64,000 nucleotides of DNA, taken from positions 1 through 64,000 of the forward strand of contig NZ_FMBC01000028.1 of assembly GCF_900094795.1 (NCBI RefSeq), given 5' to 3'. The position numbers and the translations under genes were made by a program. The notes below the pieces were generated by a model. It was not told the DNA's origin. It searched no databases and saw nothing but the letters and a program-made list of their open reading frames with translations. Positions 30,671 to 40,565 of the stretch are shown piece by piece (the first letter of the stretch is position 1; the number at the start of each line of letters is the position of its first letter). Origin of the DNA: Kosakonia oryziphila. GTDB lineage: Bacteria > Pseudomonadota > Gammaproteobacteria > Enterobacterales > Enterobacteriaceae.

Positions 30671-31858
30671 TTACACGATGCGTTGGAAGCCTGCTACTAA
30701 ATCTTCGATCAGATCATCAACATTCTCTAAACCGATATGCAGGCGGATTAATGTTCCGCTGAAATCGATGCCGCCATCCGGGCGAATCGCAGCGAGCTGT
30801 TCTGGTTGGTTCGCCAGAATCAGGGATTCATAGCCGCCCCATGAATAGGCCATGCTGAACAGTTTGAAGTGGTCGAGATACTGCGATAGCTCTTCGTTGC
30901 TCAGTCGTTTATTCAGCACAAACGAGAACAGACCACTGCTGCCCGTAAAATCGCGTTTCCAGTATTCATGCCCTTTACTGCCAGGCAGCGCGGGGTGGTT
31001 AACGCGCGCCACTTGCGGATGCGTTGCCAGCCATTCGGCAATCTTCAGACTGCTTTCATGATGCTGGCGCAAACGGACGCCCAGCGTGCGCAGGCCCCGG
31101 CTGGTCATATAGGCGGTGTCGGCATCAACCATTTGTCCCATCAGGTAGGCATTTTCACGCAATTGTTCCCAACAACGTGCATTGGATACCGCTGTGCCTA
31201 TCATGCCGTCGGAGTGACCAATCAGATATTTTGTGGCGGCCTGAATGGAGATATCAATATCGAATTCCAGCGCCTTAAACAGGATCCCCGCCGCCCAGGT
31301 GTTATCAATCATGATAATTGCCTCCGGCGCGACGCTTCTTACCGCCTGAACGATGGCCGGAACGTCATGGACTTCCATGGTGATTGAGCCGGGAGATTCG
31401 AGAAACACCACTTTGGTGTTGGGCTGGATCAGCCTGACGATACTGGCGCCAATCAGCGGGTCAAACCAACTGGTGGTAACGCCCAGTTTGGCGAGAATTT
31501 TGGTGCAGAAATCCTGGCTTGGCTCGTAGGCTGTGTTGGTCATCAACACATGATCGCCCTGTTCGACGAACGCCAGAATGGTGTTGGCTACTGCCGCCGC
31601 TCCGCAGGGGAAGAGCGCACAGCCCGCACCGCCTTCAAGTTCGCACATCGCTTCCTGTAATGAAAAGTGCGTCAGCGTACCGCGGCGGCCATAAAACAAT
31701 TCGCCATTGGCGCGATTGCGTGTAGCATATTTTTTGGCTTCAACCGTGTCGAATACCAGTGAAGATGCGCGCTGGATAACGCTGTTCACCGAACCCTGCG
31801 TGTATTTTTTACTGCGCCCTGCGTTTACCAGAGCGGTATCTATATGCTTCGCCGTCAT
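30671..31858 (-). CDS. metC: Cystathionine beta-lyase MetC
   Basis: 395 residues, PLP-dependent Cys/Met metabolism family. Cleaves cystathionine to homocysteine, pyruvate and ammonia. PLP lysine in [14 protein letters not shown] (about Lys210), aspartate in [10 protein letters not shown], and Tyr/Arg of [14 protein letters not shown] MetJ-box-like site lies just upstream. Single gene between yghB and the divergent exbB. Confidence 0.97.
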   Translation of the reverse strand: MTAKHIDTALVNAGRSKKYTQGSVNSVIQRASSLVFDTVEAKKYATRNRANGELFYGRRGTLTHFSLQEAMCELEGGAGCALFPCGAAAVANTILAFVEQGDHVLMTNTAYEPSQDFCTKILAKLGVTTSWFDPLIGASIVRLIQPNTKVVFLESPGSITMEVHDVPAIVQAVRSVAPEAIIMIDNTWAAGILFKALEFDIDISIQAATKYLIGHSDGMIGTAVSNARCWEQLRENAYLMGQMVDADTAYMTSRGLRTLGVRLRQHHESSLKIAEWLATHPQVARVNHPALPGSKGHEYWKRDFTGSSGLFSFVLNKRLSNEELSQYLDHFKLFSMAYSWGGYESLILANQPEQLAAIRPDGGIDFSGTLIRLHIGLENVDDLIEDLVAGFQRIV

Positions 31859-31877
31859 TGTTGCTCAACCTGTTTTT

Positions 31878-31898
31878 ATACGTCTGGATGTCCAGACT
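31878..31898 (-). promoter_or_regulatory. MetJ operator (met boxes) upstream of metC
   Basis: Read on the minus strand the site carries two tandem imperfect copies of AGACGTCT: AGTCTGGA then CATCCAGACGTAT. It lies 20-40 bases before the metC start codon, the usual MetJ target position. Confidence 0.65.
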
Positions 31899-32025
31899 AC
31901 CACGATTGCGCGTTGATGCATCGCCATGTTGGCGGCAGAGCGTTAATTTTTTCTCATTCCTTGTCTTGCGTAGCGGTTTACTGTGTTAGCGCAAAGAAAC
32001 AGGCCTCTCTTTACGGCACTACGCA

Positions 32026-32050
32026 AATAGTAATGAGAACCACTATCAAT
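32026..32050 (+). promoter_or_regulatory. Fur-box-like site upstream of exbB
   Basis: AATAGTAATGAGAACCACTA followed by TCAAT resembles the 19-bp Fur consensus (GATAATGATAATCATTATC) with overlapping arms. It sits about 60-85 bases before the exbB GTG start. exbBD is Fur-controlled in enterics. Confidence 0.6.
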
Positions 32051-32110
32051 TCGGTGGTGTTTTGATATTATTACGCGCAGATTTTATGATTTGCATCCCG
32101 GAGATATACA

Positions 32111-32842
32111 GTGGGTAATAATTTGATGCAGACGGATCTATCCGTGTGGGGTATGTATCACCATGCTGACATCGTCGTAAAGGTTGTGATGATCGGCCTG
32201 ATTCTCGCGTCAGTCGTTACATGGGCGCTGTTCTTCAGTAAAAGCGTGGAGATGATCTCGCAGCAGCGCCGTCTTAAGCGCGAGCAGCAAAAACTGGTTG
32301 CAGCGCGTTCTTTGGATCAGGCCAGCGAAATTGCTGCTTCTTTCCACGCCAGAAGTCTGAGTCTGTCATTAATTAATGAAGCCCAGAATGAACTGGAGCT
32401 ATCCGCAGGCAGTGAAGACAACGAAGGCATTAAAGAGCGTACCGGTTTTCGCCTCGAACGCCGTGTCGCGGCGACAGGTCGCCATATGGGGCGCGGTAAC
32501 GGCTACCTTGCGACGATTGGCGCCATTTCACCGTTTATCGGTCTGTTTGGTACGGTATGGGGCATCATGAACAGCTTTATTGGTATTGCGCAGACACAGA
32601 CCACCAACCTTGCTGTTGTGGCGCCGGGTATCGCAGAAGCGCTGCTGGCAACGGCTATCGGCCTGGTCGCGGCAATTCCTGCGGTGGTGATTTATAACGT
32701 CTTTGCCCGCATGATTGGCAGTTACAAAGCCACGCTTGGCGACGTTGCCGCGCAGGTTCTGTTGCTTCAAAGTCGCGATCTCGACCTGGCCGCCAGCAAT
32801 ACTCAGCCGGTTCGCGCCGCTTCGAAATTACGTTTAGGTTGA
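32111..32842 (+). CDS. exbB: TonB-system motor protein ExbB
   Basis: 243 residues, three membrane helices ([56 protein letters not shown]) typical of MotA/TolQ/ExbB proteins. With ExbD it energises TonB for iron-siderophore and B12 uptake. GTG start at 32111, behind GGAGATATACA, is the E. coli-type start. Followed by exbD with six bases between. Confidence 0.97.
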   Translation: MGNNLMQTDLSVWGMYHHADIVVKVVMIGLILASVVTWALFFSKSVEMISQQRRLKREQQKLVAARSLDQASEIAASFHARSLSLSLINEAQNELELSAGSEDNEGIKERTGFRLERRVAATGRHMGRGNGYLATIGAISPFIGLFGTVWGIMNSFIGIAQTQTTNLAVVAPGIAEALLATAIGLVAAIPAVVIYNVFARMIGSYKATLGDVAAQVLLLQSRDLDLAASNTQPVRAASKLRLG

Positions 32843-32848
32843 TGCTCC

Positions 32849-33274
32849 ATGGCAATGCGTCTTAATGAAAACCTGGATGATAACGGCGAAATGCATGAAA
32901 TCAACGTGACGCCGTTTATCGACGTTATGTTGGTGCTGCTGATTATCTTTATGGTGGCCGCGCCGCTTGCCACCGTTGATGTAAAAGTGAATCTTCCAGC
33001 CTCTACCAGCCAGCCGCAGCCTCGCCCTGAAAAACCGGTCTATCTGTCGGTAAAAGCTGATAACACCATGTTCATTGGTAACGATCCGGTAACCGACGAG
33101 ACGATGATTAACCAGCTTAATGCCGTGACGGAAGGTAAAAAGGACACCACAATCTTTTTCCGTGCGGATAAAACCGTGGATTACGAGACGATGATGAAAG
33201 TGATGGATGCCCTGCATCAGGCGGGTTATCTCAAAATCGGTCTGGTCGGCGAAGAGACGGTTAAAGCACACTAA
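32849..33274 (+). CDS. exbD: TonB-system motor protein ExbD
   Basis: 141 residues. N-terminal cytoplasmic segment, one membrane helix (NVTPFIDVMLVLLIIFMVAA) carrying the essential protonatable Asp, and a periplasmic domain. Partner of ExbB; tonB itself is not in the window. Confidence 0.97.
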   Translation: MAMRLNENLDDNGEMHEINVTPFIDVMLVLLIIFMVAAPLATVDVKVNLPASTSQPQPRPEKPVYLSVKADNTMFIGNDPVTDETMINQLNAVTEGKKDTTIFFRADKTVDYETMMKVMDALHQAGYLKIGLVGEETVKAH

Positions 33275-33295
33275 ATACGGTGCTAATAAGTGATA

Positions 33296-33322
33296 AGAGT
33301 TGGCAAACGCCAGCTCTTTTAT
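33296..33322 (+). terminator. Terminator after exbD
   Basis: AGAGTTGGC-AAAC-GCCAGCTCTTTT: stem with one mismatch and a T-run, 22 bases past exbD. Confidence 0.75.
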
Positions 33323-33357
33323 GTCTGAGACATTAGCAGTATAAAAAAGTGGCGCAC

Positions 33358-33822
33358 TTACTTTAATTTTGTGCCTGCGGTTTTTTCTTGCTTCTCCGGC
33401 GCGGTTTTTGGGGTTTCTGGCTCTGGCGCGACGGTGGAGACCGTCGTTGTATGGTATTCACCGTCGCTGAGTTTGCGGCTCAGGCGCAACGTCGCGGTTT
33501 CCCGCGCCAGTAGATGCTGGTAGTGAGCCTCCAGCCGACCCATAATTTTGTCACGTAGTTCCGGCTTTAGCTCGATGATGGCGTTGATTACCGCACCGTA
33601 AATTTCTTCTTTCACCTGTAACGGGTAGATTTCACGGCGGTTCTGCCATTTCAGGCGCACAAGCGCCGCAGGAATGGAAACCAACTCGTGGGCAATACGG
33701 GCGATGGTTTCATTTTTACTGAGTATCAGAGCCTCTTTATTTTGCTCTAAGATAAATTCATCGCTATTTTTGTCGGCTAAAGTTAAATAAATATTATTAT
33801 CGACATCACTCACGTTATTCAT
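33358..33822 (-). CDS. Unrecognised 154-residue soluble protein
   Basis: From ATG 33822 (MNNVSDVDNNIYLTLADKNS). No signal peptide or membrane segment. A predicted helical middle (ELVSIPAALVRLKWQNRREI, then VKEEIYGAVINAIIELKPEL) is followed by a Pro/Glu/Thr/Lys-rich tail (APEPETPKTAPEKQEKTAGT), likely disordered. The start codon overlaps the stop of the gene upstream (ATGAATAA), so the two are translationally coupled. The N-terminal coding part is AT-rich compared with exbD, hinting at acquisition. I do not recognise the family and offer no function. Confidence 0.6.
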   Translation of the reverse strand: MNNVSDVDNNIYLTLADKNSDEFILEQNKEALILSKNETIARIAHELVSIPAALVRLKWQNRREIYPLQVKEEIYGAVINAIIELKPELRDKIMGRLEAHYQHLLARETATLRLSRKLSDGEYHTTTVSTVAPEPETPKTAPEKQEKTAGTKLK

Positions 33823-34219
33823 CCCCAAGCTTATAAAATAGTGGCCCGTCCTTTTCGCGAGTAATCAGGTTAAGCCAAATCACATTCCCGTTTTCATTAA
33901 TTTGCTGCGTTTTTTCGGTAATTATCTGACTTAATGTTTGAGGTTCAATCTCGCCCTCTTCCTGTAACTCATTAAGCAGACGAGCGAATGTCTCGATTTT
34001 TACCACCCGTAACAGACGATCTTTTATTTGGCGATCGTGCTCTTCAAGTAACATATTTCTTGACTGCCCACCACGGCTGGCATTAGCTAATATATCGTTG
34101 GCATGATCGGCGAGGGTTGTTTTCCCCTGAGCTAAATTAGCTTCTGTTCCTTCTTCTCCAGGGTTGGTTTCAGCAGTAGCAATATGAAATCGTGCCGGGA
34201 CAAGATTCTCGGGAAGCAT
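33815..34219 (-). CDS. Unrecognised 134-residue soluble protein
   Basis: Starts MLPENLVPARFHIATAETNP, then a Gly/Glu/Thr-rich stretch, then helices (NMLLEEHDRQIKDRLLRVVK, IETFARLLNELQEEGEIEPQ). The C-terminus reads VIWLNLITREKDGPLFYKLG. No export signal or known catalytic motif. First gene of a two-gene unit with the gene ending at 33358. Divergent from a membrane protein gene at 34322 with a 100-base promoter gap. Family unknown. Confidence 0.6.
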   Translation of the reverse strand: MLPENLVPARFHIATAETNPGEEGTEANLAQGKTTLADHANDILANASRGGQSRNMLLEEHDRQIKDRLLRVVKIETFARLLNELQEEGEIEPQTLSQIITEKTQQINENGNVIWLNLITREKDGPLFYKLGDE

Positions 34220-34321
34220 TTCTAATATCCTTTAATATCAACAAGGAAGAGGTGACGCAGGCGTGAGGTTCGTTGACAATATCACGGCACACTTTTAAAA
34301 TCAAAAAAAAGGAGCCTGCTC

Positions 34322-34828
34322 ATGAACAGTGTTTTTTATTCTGTTATTGCTATATTGCTGCTGACGGGCGGCGTACTTTTATTGATGCGTGAGCACAATA
34401 AAAAAACTCCCCTTAGTGAAATTGACAATCGCCCCCCGCAGTATCAGCCATTGTCGAAAGAAGAAGGCGAAGATCATTTTTCGTTATTAATGAACGCGAT
34501 TACTCCGGTATGGTACTGGCGTGTCAACCATGAATATATTGATTTTCTTCATGCGACAATTAAACGTATGAACATGGCGGAATTAAATAGCACACCGGGT
34601 TTATTTGAAGCACAGCGTCGCTGTAGCGATCTCAACTCAGCGGTGTACAAGTATTATGACAACATAAAAAAACGTTGTGTCAACGGTGAAAAAGTCGCGC
34701 AGTCCGATCTGGACGTCCTCAATCTACGCCAATGTTTTCGCGAGTTCAGTATGGAAGCCTATCCGGCGCTGGTGGTGTTGGTCTGGCCTGAGAATCAACG
34801 GCCGTGGGTGAACCCGGAGGATGTGTAA
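34322..34828 (+). CDS. Unrecognised 168-residue single-pass membrane protein
   Basis: N-terminal hydrophobic segment (VFYSVIAILLLTGGVLLLM, residues 4-22), then a charged soluble domain with Trp/Tyr-rich VWYWRVNHEYIDFLHATIKR and paired Cys residues (RRCSDLNS, KKRCVNG, LRQCFRE). Start ATG 34322 has AAAGGAG at good spacing. Divergent from the two-gene unit at 33358-34219, with which it may work. Ends at a good terminator. Family unknown. Confidence 0.65.
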   Translation: MNSVFYSVIAILLLTGGVLLLMREHNKKTPLSEIDNRPPQYQPLSKEEGEDHFSLLMNAITPVWYWRVNHEYIDFLHATIKRMNMAELNSTPGLFEAQRRCSDLNSAVYKYYDNIKKRCVNGEKVAQSDLDVLNLRQCFREFSMEAYPALVVLVWPENQRPWVNPEDV

Positions 34829-34886
34829 CCCCGGCTGGTTGTATCACTGATTCTGCGAGAGAAAGCGAAAGCCTCAAGAGGGCTGA

Positions 34887-34918
34887 AAGCCGGGTAAGCA
34901 ACGCTACCCGGCTTTTTT
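34887..34918. terminator. Strong terminator between the membrane protein gene and gpr
   Basis: AAGCCGGGTAGC-type stem: AAGCCGGGTA, loop AGCAACGC, TACCCGGCTTTTTTG. Long GC stem and T6 for the plus strand; it may also serve convergent gpr. Confidence 0.85.
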
Positions 34919-34919
34919 G

Positions 34920-35959
34920 TTACTTATCTGACGATGCCTGCCAAAGATTCAATTCACCGTCGGCTACATGCTGATCGATTTGCGCCAGTTCTTTTTCACT
35001 GAACATCAGGTTATTCAGCGCCAGTACGTTCTCTTCGAGCTGCTCCGGACGGCTTGCACCAATCAGCGCGGAGGTAACGCGCTGATCTTTCAATAGCCAG
35101 CTCAACGCCATTTGCGCCATCGACTGCCCGCGATGTTGCGCCATCTCATTGAGCAACCGCAGGCTGTTGAGATTGCTCTCCGTCAGCATTTTCTCCGTTA
35201 AACCGCGTACTTTCTTGCCTTCACGCTGCATACGCGAACCTTCCGGAATGCCGCTCAGGTATTTGCCGGTCAGCAGCCCCTGCGCCAGCGGAGTAAAGGC
35301 GATACATCCCACGCCGTTATCTTCCAGCGTATCGAGCAAGCCAGTTTTGTCGACCCAGCGGTTCAGCAGGTTGTACGAAGGCTGATGGATAAGCAGCGGG
35401 ATCTTCCACTCGCGCAGCAACGCTGCCATCTGTTGTGTACGTTCAGTGGAGTAAGAAGAGATGCCGACATATAGTGCTTTACCGCTTTGCACCGCCTGGG
35501 CGAGCGCAAAGCGGTCTCTTCCATCGGCGTTTTTTCATCTACGCGGTGTGAGTAAAAGATATCCACGTACGCAACGCCCATGCGTTTCAGGCTCTGATCG
35601 AGGCTGGCCAGCAGATATTTACGCGATCCGCCGGAACCATACGGGCCAGGCCACATATCGTAACCAGCCTTGGTGGAGATAATGATTTCGTCGCGATAAG
35701 CCGCGAAATCATCGCGCAACAGGCGACCAAAATTCTCTTCCGCGCTGCCTGCCGGCGGCCCGTAGTTGTTGGCTAAATCAAAGTGGGTAATGCCAAGGTC
35801 AAACGCTTTACGCAGCAGAGCACGTTGCAAATCCCGCGCCTGCCCATGACCAAAGCTGTGCCACAAACCGAGGGAAAGTGCGGGCAGTTGCAGGCCACTT
35901 TTACCGCAGTATCGATATTGCATCTGTTTGTAGCGATTCGGATTGGCGAAACCGGGCAT
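34920..35959 (-). pseudogene. gpr: gpr (yghZ) aldo-keto reductase, split by a frameshift
   Basis: Two overlapping frames together encode all of the L-glyceraldehyde 3-phosphate reductase YghZ. The N-terminal part (from ATG 35959, MPGFANPNRYKQMQYRYCGK) contains DLANNYGPP, ISTKAGYDM and IFYSHRVDEKTPMEETA. The C-terminal part continues AVQ-SGKALYVGISSYSTERT to LWQASSDK. The switch occurs near 35508-35510, in a run of three A (three T on the coding strand), where one base is missing compared with the expected codons. Either a true frameshift mutation or a sequencing error; everything else looks intact. Good ribosome-binding site (AAAGGAGAC). Confidence 0.85.
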
Positions 35960-36060
35960 GATGTCTCCTTTCTTATCTGGCTTTTATATGAAAATCGAAA
36001 CAGCGTTTTTATCTTACGTCCGTTTTCTGTGTATCAAAAGGGCGTCAGCTGTAACAAAAA

Positions 36061-36171
36061 GTCGATCCCACAAAACCGATGAATGGCTTCTTTGCCGCCA
36101 TTGAGTTTCTGCAAAAGCATCCGGATGTCACTGGCAAAGTAGAGACCACCAGTGTTTGCTACGGCGGCGGA
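36061..36171 (+). pseudogene. yghX: yghX fragment (dienelactone hydrolase family)
   Basis: Translates VDPTKPMNGFFAAIEFLQKH then PDVTGKVETTSVCYGGG, matching the middle of E. coli YghX (VDPTKLMNDFFAAIEF..., ...TGKVGITGFCYGGG), including the nucleophile Cys of the family. The sequence before and after does not continue the family. yghX lies beside gpr in E. coli, so this is a decayed leftover. Confidence 0.7.
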
Positions 36172-36416
36172 ACTGGTCTGGCAATGGTCCCAGTATGGTT
36201 TAAAAAACATCTGCATTGCGTGGATCTTTCCCGAAAAAAGAGCAGAAAATCGCCAGTGGAGGAATGTATTGTGAATAATAAATTGCTTATGATTATTCGT
36301 AGGAAAATGAATTATTGCAGACTTTTATGCCGTCAGACGGCGAAAAACAGATTCTGTATAGATAATGGCGCATTTTTATTATCCGTTCGCAAGTAAAACT
36401 GCGCTATTAATTTACG

Positions 36417-36578
36417 TTAGGTGTTGCCATTCTTCTGAGAAAATTCCTGGATAAACGTCTGAGAAAAATCTTCCGAGCGAAACGCCAGTGAGAGATCGAA
36501 AATAGAATGGATGCAGCGCTGAATATAAGCCTTGTTCTCACTGCGGCTGTAACCGGGCGTATGAGAGAATTCGCAGAT
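36417..36578 (-). pseudogene. C-terminal fragment of an unidentified gene
   Basis: On the minus strand a frame just after a stop codon reads EFSHTPGYSRSENKAYIQRC, IHSIFDLSLAFRSEDFSQTF and IQEFSQKNGNT before TAA. The composition is protein-like and unlike the surrounding AT-rich DNA, but there is no start. I cannot name the family. Confidence 0.35.
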
Positions 36579-37138
36579 TCACAGCTGTATCGTTGCAGGT
36601 CAGTGTTTATGCGGCCTACGGCGATATGTCCGCGCCAGTAAGTGCGAAAAACATCACAGCGGTCAGTGTAATAAATAATCCGTTAACCGTACTTAAAATA
36701 AGTTTTATATACCTTAAGCGTCATTTTTATTCGTTATAAAAAACATGCTGAATTATCTAATGTGTTCTTTGGTTGCGTGTTTTTATTCATTTTTTTTTAA
36801 CTTTTTTAGAGTTATTATTCTAAGTTTTTGCAACATTTAATCGTGTCTTTTCTATATATTGTTAAGTGGTGATGTTTTTGCGCATTATTTATCATGGGTT
36901 TTTGAAGTATTAACGCTTGAAATATTTAGTGAATTAATATTTATTTTTTTATTTTAAAAAACAATTACTTATGTAATGCCTCTGGAAAGAAATACCATGA
37001 TGGTAACGATAATTAATAACCCAGTGATGAAATGGGATAACATTCTGTACGGCTACGATGCAGGTTGACGAAAAAACATAAGGGTGAAATTTTTTTATCA
37101 TTTTTTTCAGCTTTACCATGCAGAATTTCCTTGTCCAT
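36579..37138. other. AT-rich non-coding stretch upstream of the chemoreceptor gene
   Basis: About 560 bases with long T- and A-runs (36680-37000) and no supportable gene. No RNA gene or repeat recognised. It probably holds decayed sequence and the promoter of the chemoreceptor. Confidence 0.5.
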
Positions 37139-37146
37139 GCCGATAA
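37139..37146 (+). promoter_or_regulatory. Possible sigma-28 -10 element of the chemoreceptor gene
   Basis: GCCGATAA is an exact match to the flagellar sigma-28 (FliA) -10 consensus, 56 bases before the start codon at 37202. The -35 match (TAAAGTTT) at the expected spacing is poor, so this is tentative. If real, it excludes the upstream ATG at 37118. Confidence 0.4.
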
Positions 37147-37201
37147 CGAAGATAAGTCTTGCCCGCAGGCGAGAGTGTACCTTCACCGCAAGGATAATAT
37201 T

Positions 37202-38851
37202 ATGAGTATGCTTCGTAACTTTACTATACGAGCCGTTATGCTGGCGATCCTCGGGATTTTCGGTGTGCTGTGGTCAGGCGTTGGCTTGTATAGCGTTTTT
37301 TCTTTGTCAAAGGTGGCCGATGGCAATGAGGTAGATCGCCAGTTAGTGTCACAGATGACTCTGCTTAGCCAGGGCAATGATCAGTACTTTCGGTTTGTGA
37401 CTCGTCTCAGTCGCGCAATGGAAGCCAAAGCTGCGGGTGGCTCGCCGGATATGGCGCCCGTTCAACAGGCGCTGGACAATATGGCCCGTTATCTGGCGGC
37501 GTTTAAAGCGATTTCACCAGGGCCGATAGATGCGAAAATCTCTGAGCAAGTGATCAATAACTGGCAGGCGCTGCTGGAGCAGGGCATCACGCCACAATTT
37601 CAACTGGCTCAGCAGGGAACGCCAGACGCTTATCGCCAGCAAGCAAATAATGTCACGCCGGGTTTAAGCCGCAACTTTGGCGCATCGGCCGAAAGCTTTA
37701 ATAAAGCTGCGGGTGATATGCTCGATCAGACTCGCGTTGTCGTCGATAGCCGGACGAGAAGTACCCGCGTGGCAATTATTGTAGCGATGGTGATTGGCCT
37801 GTTGATCCTGCTCTTTACCGATCGCTATCTGGTCGCCATGCTGGTGCGCCCGCTGGAGCGTATCCGCGCGCATTTCATGCTGATGGCGCAGGGCGATCTC
37901 AGCCAGCCGCTGGAAGGTTTTGGTCGTAACTGCGTTGGCAAAGTCGTGCCGCTGTTGCTGGCAATGCAGGATAGCCTGCGTGAAGCGGTTAGCAGTATCC
38001 GTCACGGCAGTGAAAATATCTGGCGCGGGGCGAGTGAGATCTCTTCCGGCAATAATGATCTCTCTTCCCGTACCGAAGAGCAGGCCGCCGCGCTGGAGCA
38101 AACGGCAGCCAGCATGGAAGAGCTGACTTCAACGGTCAAACTGAATGCTGATAATGCCAGCCAGGCCAGCCAACTGGCGGAAGTGGCTTCAGCCACTGCC
38201 AGCAAAGGCGGTGCGCTGGTTAAAGATGTCATCAGTACGATGGATGGTATTTCCGGTAGCTCGAAGAAAATTGCTGAGATCACCACTGTGATTAACAGCA
38301 TTGCTTTCCAGACAAACATTCTGGCGTTGAACGCTGCGGTTGAAGCGGCGCGCGCGGGTGAGCAAGGGCGTGGCTTTGCCGTCGTCGCCGGGGAAGTCCG
38401 TAATCTTGCCAGCCGTAGTGCCGGCGCGGCGAAAGAAATCGAAACGCTGATTGCCGATTCAGTCAGCCGCGTTGAGAAAGGGGCGCGACTGGTTAATGAC
38501 ACCGGCAGCACCATGGAAAGTATCCTGCGGGCCGTGACCGAAGTAACCACCATTATGAAAGAAATTGCCTCGGCCTCTGCAGAACAGAGTAAAGGCATCT
38601 CTCAGGTGGGCGTCGCGATCAGCCAGATGGATAGCGTCACGCAGCAGAACGCCTCGCTGGTAGAGCAGATCTCTGCGGCAGCGGAGGCGCTGGAACGCCA
38701 GACAGAAGAGCTGCAACGCTCTGTTCAGCAGTTCCGTCTTTCCAGCAACGAGCAGAATACCCCGGCAACAACCACGCTGGTGAAACCGGATTTGTCGCGT
38801 AAAACCACCTCTAAATCTGCTGCATCGCCGGACGAATGGGTGGCATTTTAA
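37202..38851 (+). CDS. Methyl-accepting chemotaxis protein
   Basis: 549 residues. First membrane helix about residues 8-32 ([20 protein letters not shown]), a periplasmic Tar-type four-helix ligand domain, second helix ([20 protein letters not shown]), HAMP ([20 protein letters not shown]), then the methylation helices and the hairpin tip [37 protein letters not shown]. The protein ends EWVAF, fitting the xWxxF pentapeptide that tethers CheR/CheB, so it is probably a high-abundance type receptor. ATG 37202 with CAAGGA upstream is preferred over 37118. Ligand unknown. No E. coli counterpart at this locus. Confidence 0.93.
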   Translation: MSMLRNFTIRAVMLAILGIFGVLWSGVGLYSVFSLSKVADGNEVDRQLVSQMTLLSQGNDQYFRFVTRLSRAMEAKAAGGSPDMAPVQQALDNMARYLAAFKAISPGPIDAKISEQVINNWQALLEQGITPQFQLAQQGTPDAYRQQANNVTPGLSRNFGASAESFNKAAGDMLDQTRVVVDSRTRSTRVAIIVAMVIGLLILLFTDRYLVAMLVRPLERIRAHFMLMAQGDLSQPLEGFGRNCVGKVVPLLLAMQDSLREAVSSIRHGSENIWRGASEISSGNNDLSSRTEEQAAALEQTAASMEELTSTVKLNADNASQASQLAEVASATASKGGALVKDVISTMDGISGSSKKIAEITTVINSIAFQTNILALNAAVEAARAGEQGRGFAVVAGEVRNLASRSAGAAKEIETLIADSVSRVEKGARLVNDTGSTMESILRAVTEVTTIMKEIASASAEQSKGISQVGVAISQMDSVTQQNASLVEQISAAAEALERQTEELQRSVQQFRLSSNEQNTPATTTLVKPDLSRKTTSKSAASPDEWVAF

Positions 38852-38875
38852 TCAGCGCTATCGCCCCTGCAATAT

Positions 38876-38903
38876 ATCGTTATATAATTATTTATATAAC
38901 GAT
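38876..38903. promoter_or_regulatory. Perfect AT-rich palindrome between the chemoreceptor gene and yghW
   Basis: ATCGTTATATA, six-base spacer, then TATATAACGAT: two perfect 11-base arms, ending 13 bases before the yghW start codon. Could be a protein operator or a weak hairpin in the message. Confidence 0.5.
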
Positions 38904-38916
38904 TAGGGTGATAACG

Positions 38917-39204
38917 ATGGAAAACCACTTTGGTAAGGGTTTAATGGCCGGGCTGAATGCGGCGCAGGCGGATAGCGCCAGCAATGTGGCGCATTTCTGC
39001 CCGGACTATAAACGGGGTTTTGTCCTTGGATTTTCGCACCGCATGTTTGAAAAGACAGGCGATCGACAACTCAGCGCGTGGGAAGCAGGAATTCTCACTC
39101 GCCGCTACGGGCTGGATAAAGAGATGATGATGGACTTTTTTCGCGAGAGTCACTCCAGTACGGTGATCCGATTTTTTATGGCGGGATACCGCCTCGGAAC
39201 ATAA
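38917..39204 (+). CDS. yghW: DUF2623 protein YghW
   Basis: 95 residues, the same length as E. coli YghW and colinear ([20 protein letters not shown], then [20 protein letters not shown], ending FMAGYRLGT). No signal peptide or membrane segment. Located immediately upstream of hybO, as in E. coli, but function is unknown. Start chosen at ATG 38917 by family; the frame extends upstream into the chemoreceptor gene. Confidence 0.92.
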   Translation: MENHFGKGLMAGLNAAQADSASNVAHFCPDYKRGFVLGFSHRMFEKTGDRQLSAWEAGILTRRYGLDKEMMMDFFRESHSSTVIRFFMAGYRLGT

Positions 39205-39444
39205 CAATACGCTTCGCTCAATATGTAGTTCTCTTTTGTGAAGGTCGCTTTTGTCGGGTGACTTTCATTTTTTTTGTTCATTTGTGCCCTAATATCCCTA
39301 CAATAAGTCCGTGTAATGTAATCTGCGTCTCATTTTTGCATAATACCCATGATTTTTATGTGCTTAATTGTCGGAGCGATCGCAGCACTCTTCTTCCTGT
39401 TGGATGGAGAATATTCTTAGTTCGGGCTGAGGAATAAAAAATAA

Positions 39445-40563
39445 ATGGCAGGAGATAATTTACATTTAGCATCGCAGGGTGTGAGTCGTCGTGATTTTAT
39501 GAAGCTGTGCGCCGCGCTGGCGGCCACGATGGGGCTGAGCGGCAAGGCGGCCGCAGAGATGGCGGAAGCCATCAGCCATCCGCAACGTCCTCCAGTTATC
39601 TGGATTGGTGCACAGGAGTGCACCGGATGTACTGAATCGCTGCTTCGCGCTACTCATCCCACCGTTGAAAACCTTGTGCTGGAAACCATTTCGCTGGAGT
39701 ACCACGAAGTGCTTTCCGCCGCGTTCGGGCATCAGGCTGAAGAGAACAAACACCATGCTCTGGAGCAGTATAAAGGCCAGTACGTGCTGGTGGTTGACGG
39801 CTCTATTCCGATGAAAGATGGTGGCATTTACTGCATGGTGGCCGGCGAGCCTATTGTTGACCATATTCGTAAGGCGGCAGAAAACGCAGCCGCCATTATC
39901 GCGATCGGTTCCTGCTCCTCCTGGGGTGGTGTGGCTGCGGCAGGGGTGAATCCCACCGGTGCAGTCAGTTTGCAGGCAGTGTTGCCAGGGAAAACGGTGA
40001 TTAATATTCCTGGCTGTCCGCCGAACCCACAAAATTTTCTCGCCACCGTGGCGCATCTCATCACCTTTGGCAAACCCCCTGCGCTGGACAGCAAAAACCG
40101 GCCTTCTTTTGCCTACGGGCGTTTGATTCACGAAAACTGCGAGCGACGCCCGCACTTCGATGCCGGGCGTTTTGCGAAAGAGTTCGGCGATGCCGGGCAC
40201 CGGCAGGGCTGGTGTCTTTATCACCTCGGTTGTAAAGGCCCGGAAACCTGGGGCAACTGCTCTACATTACAGTTCTGCGATGTCGGCGGCGCATGGCCAG
40301 TTGCTATTGGTCACCCTTGTTACGGCTGTAATGAAGAAGGCGTTGGCTTTCACAAAGGTATTTCTCAGCTTGCTCATGTCGAAAATCCGACACCTCGCGC
40401 TGAAAAACCCGACGTACAACTGAAAGAGGGCGGCACGGTGTCGGCAACGGCTGTCGGCCTGTTGGGTGGCGTAGTCGGTCTGGTGGCGGGCGTTGGCGTG
40501 ATGACGGTGCGCGAGCTGGGACGGCAACAGAAGAAAAACGACGCTGATTCGCAGGGAGAATAG
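39445..40563 (+). CDS. hybO: Hydrogenase-2 small subunit HybO
   Basis: 372 residues, E. coli length. Fe-S subunit of the periplasm-facing [NiFe] uptake hydrogenase. Tat signal [20 protein letters not shown]; proximal cluster Cys in ECTGCTES, further cluster Cys in [28 protein letters not shown] and [11 protein letters not shown]-terminal membrane anchor ([19 protein letters not shown]). First gene of hybOABCDEFG. Confidence 0.97.
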   Translation: MAGDNLHLASQGVSRRDFMKLCAALAATMGLSGKAAAEMAEAISHPQRPPVIWIGAQECTGCTESLLRATHPTVENLVLETISLEYHEVLSAAFGHQAEENKHHALEQYKGQYVLVVDGSIPMKDGGIYCMVAGEPIVDHIRKAAENAAAIIAIGSCSSWGGVAAAGVNPTGAVSLQAVLPGKTVINIPGCPPNPQNFLATVAHLITFGKPPALDSKNRPSFAYGRLIHENCERRPHFDAGRFAKEFGDAGHRQGWCLYHLGCKGPETWGNCSTLQFCDVGGAWPVAIGHPCYGCNEEGVGFHKGISQLAHVENPTPRAEKPDVQLKEGGTVSATAVGLLGGVVGLVAGVGVMTVRELGRQQKKNDADSQGE

Positions 40564-40565
40564 CC

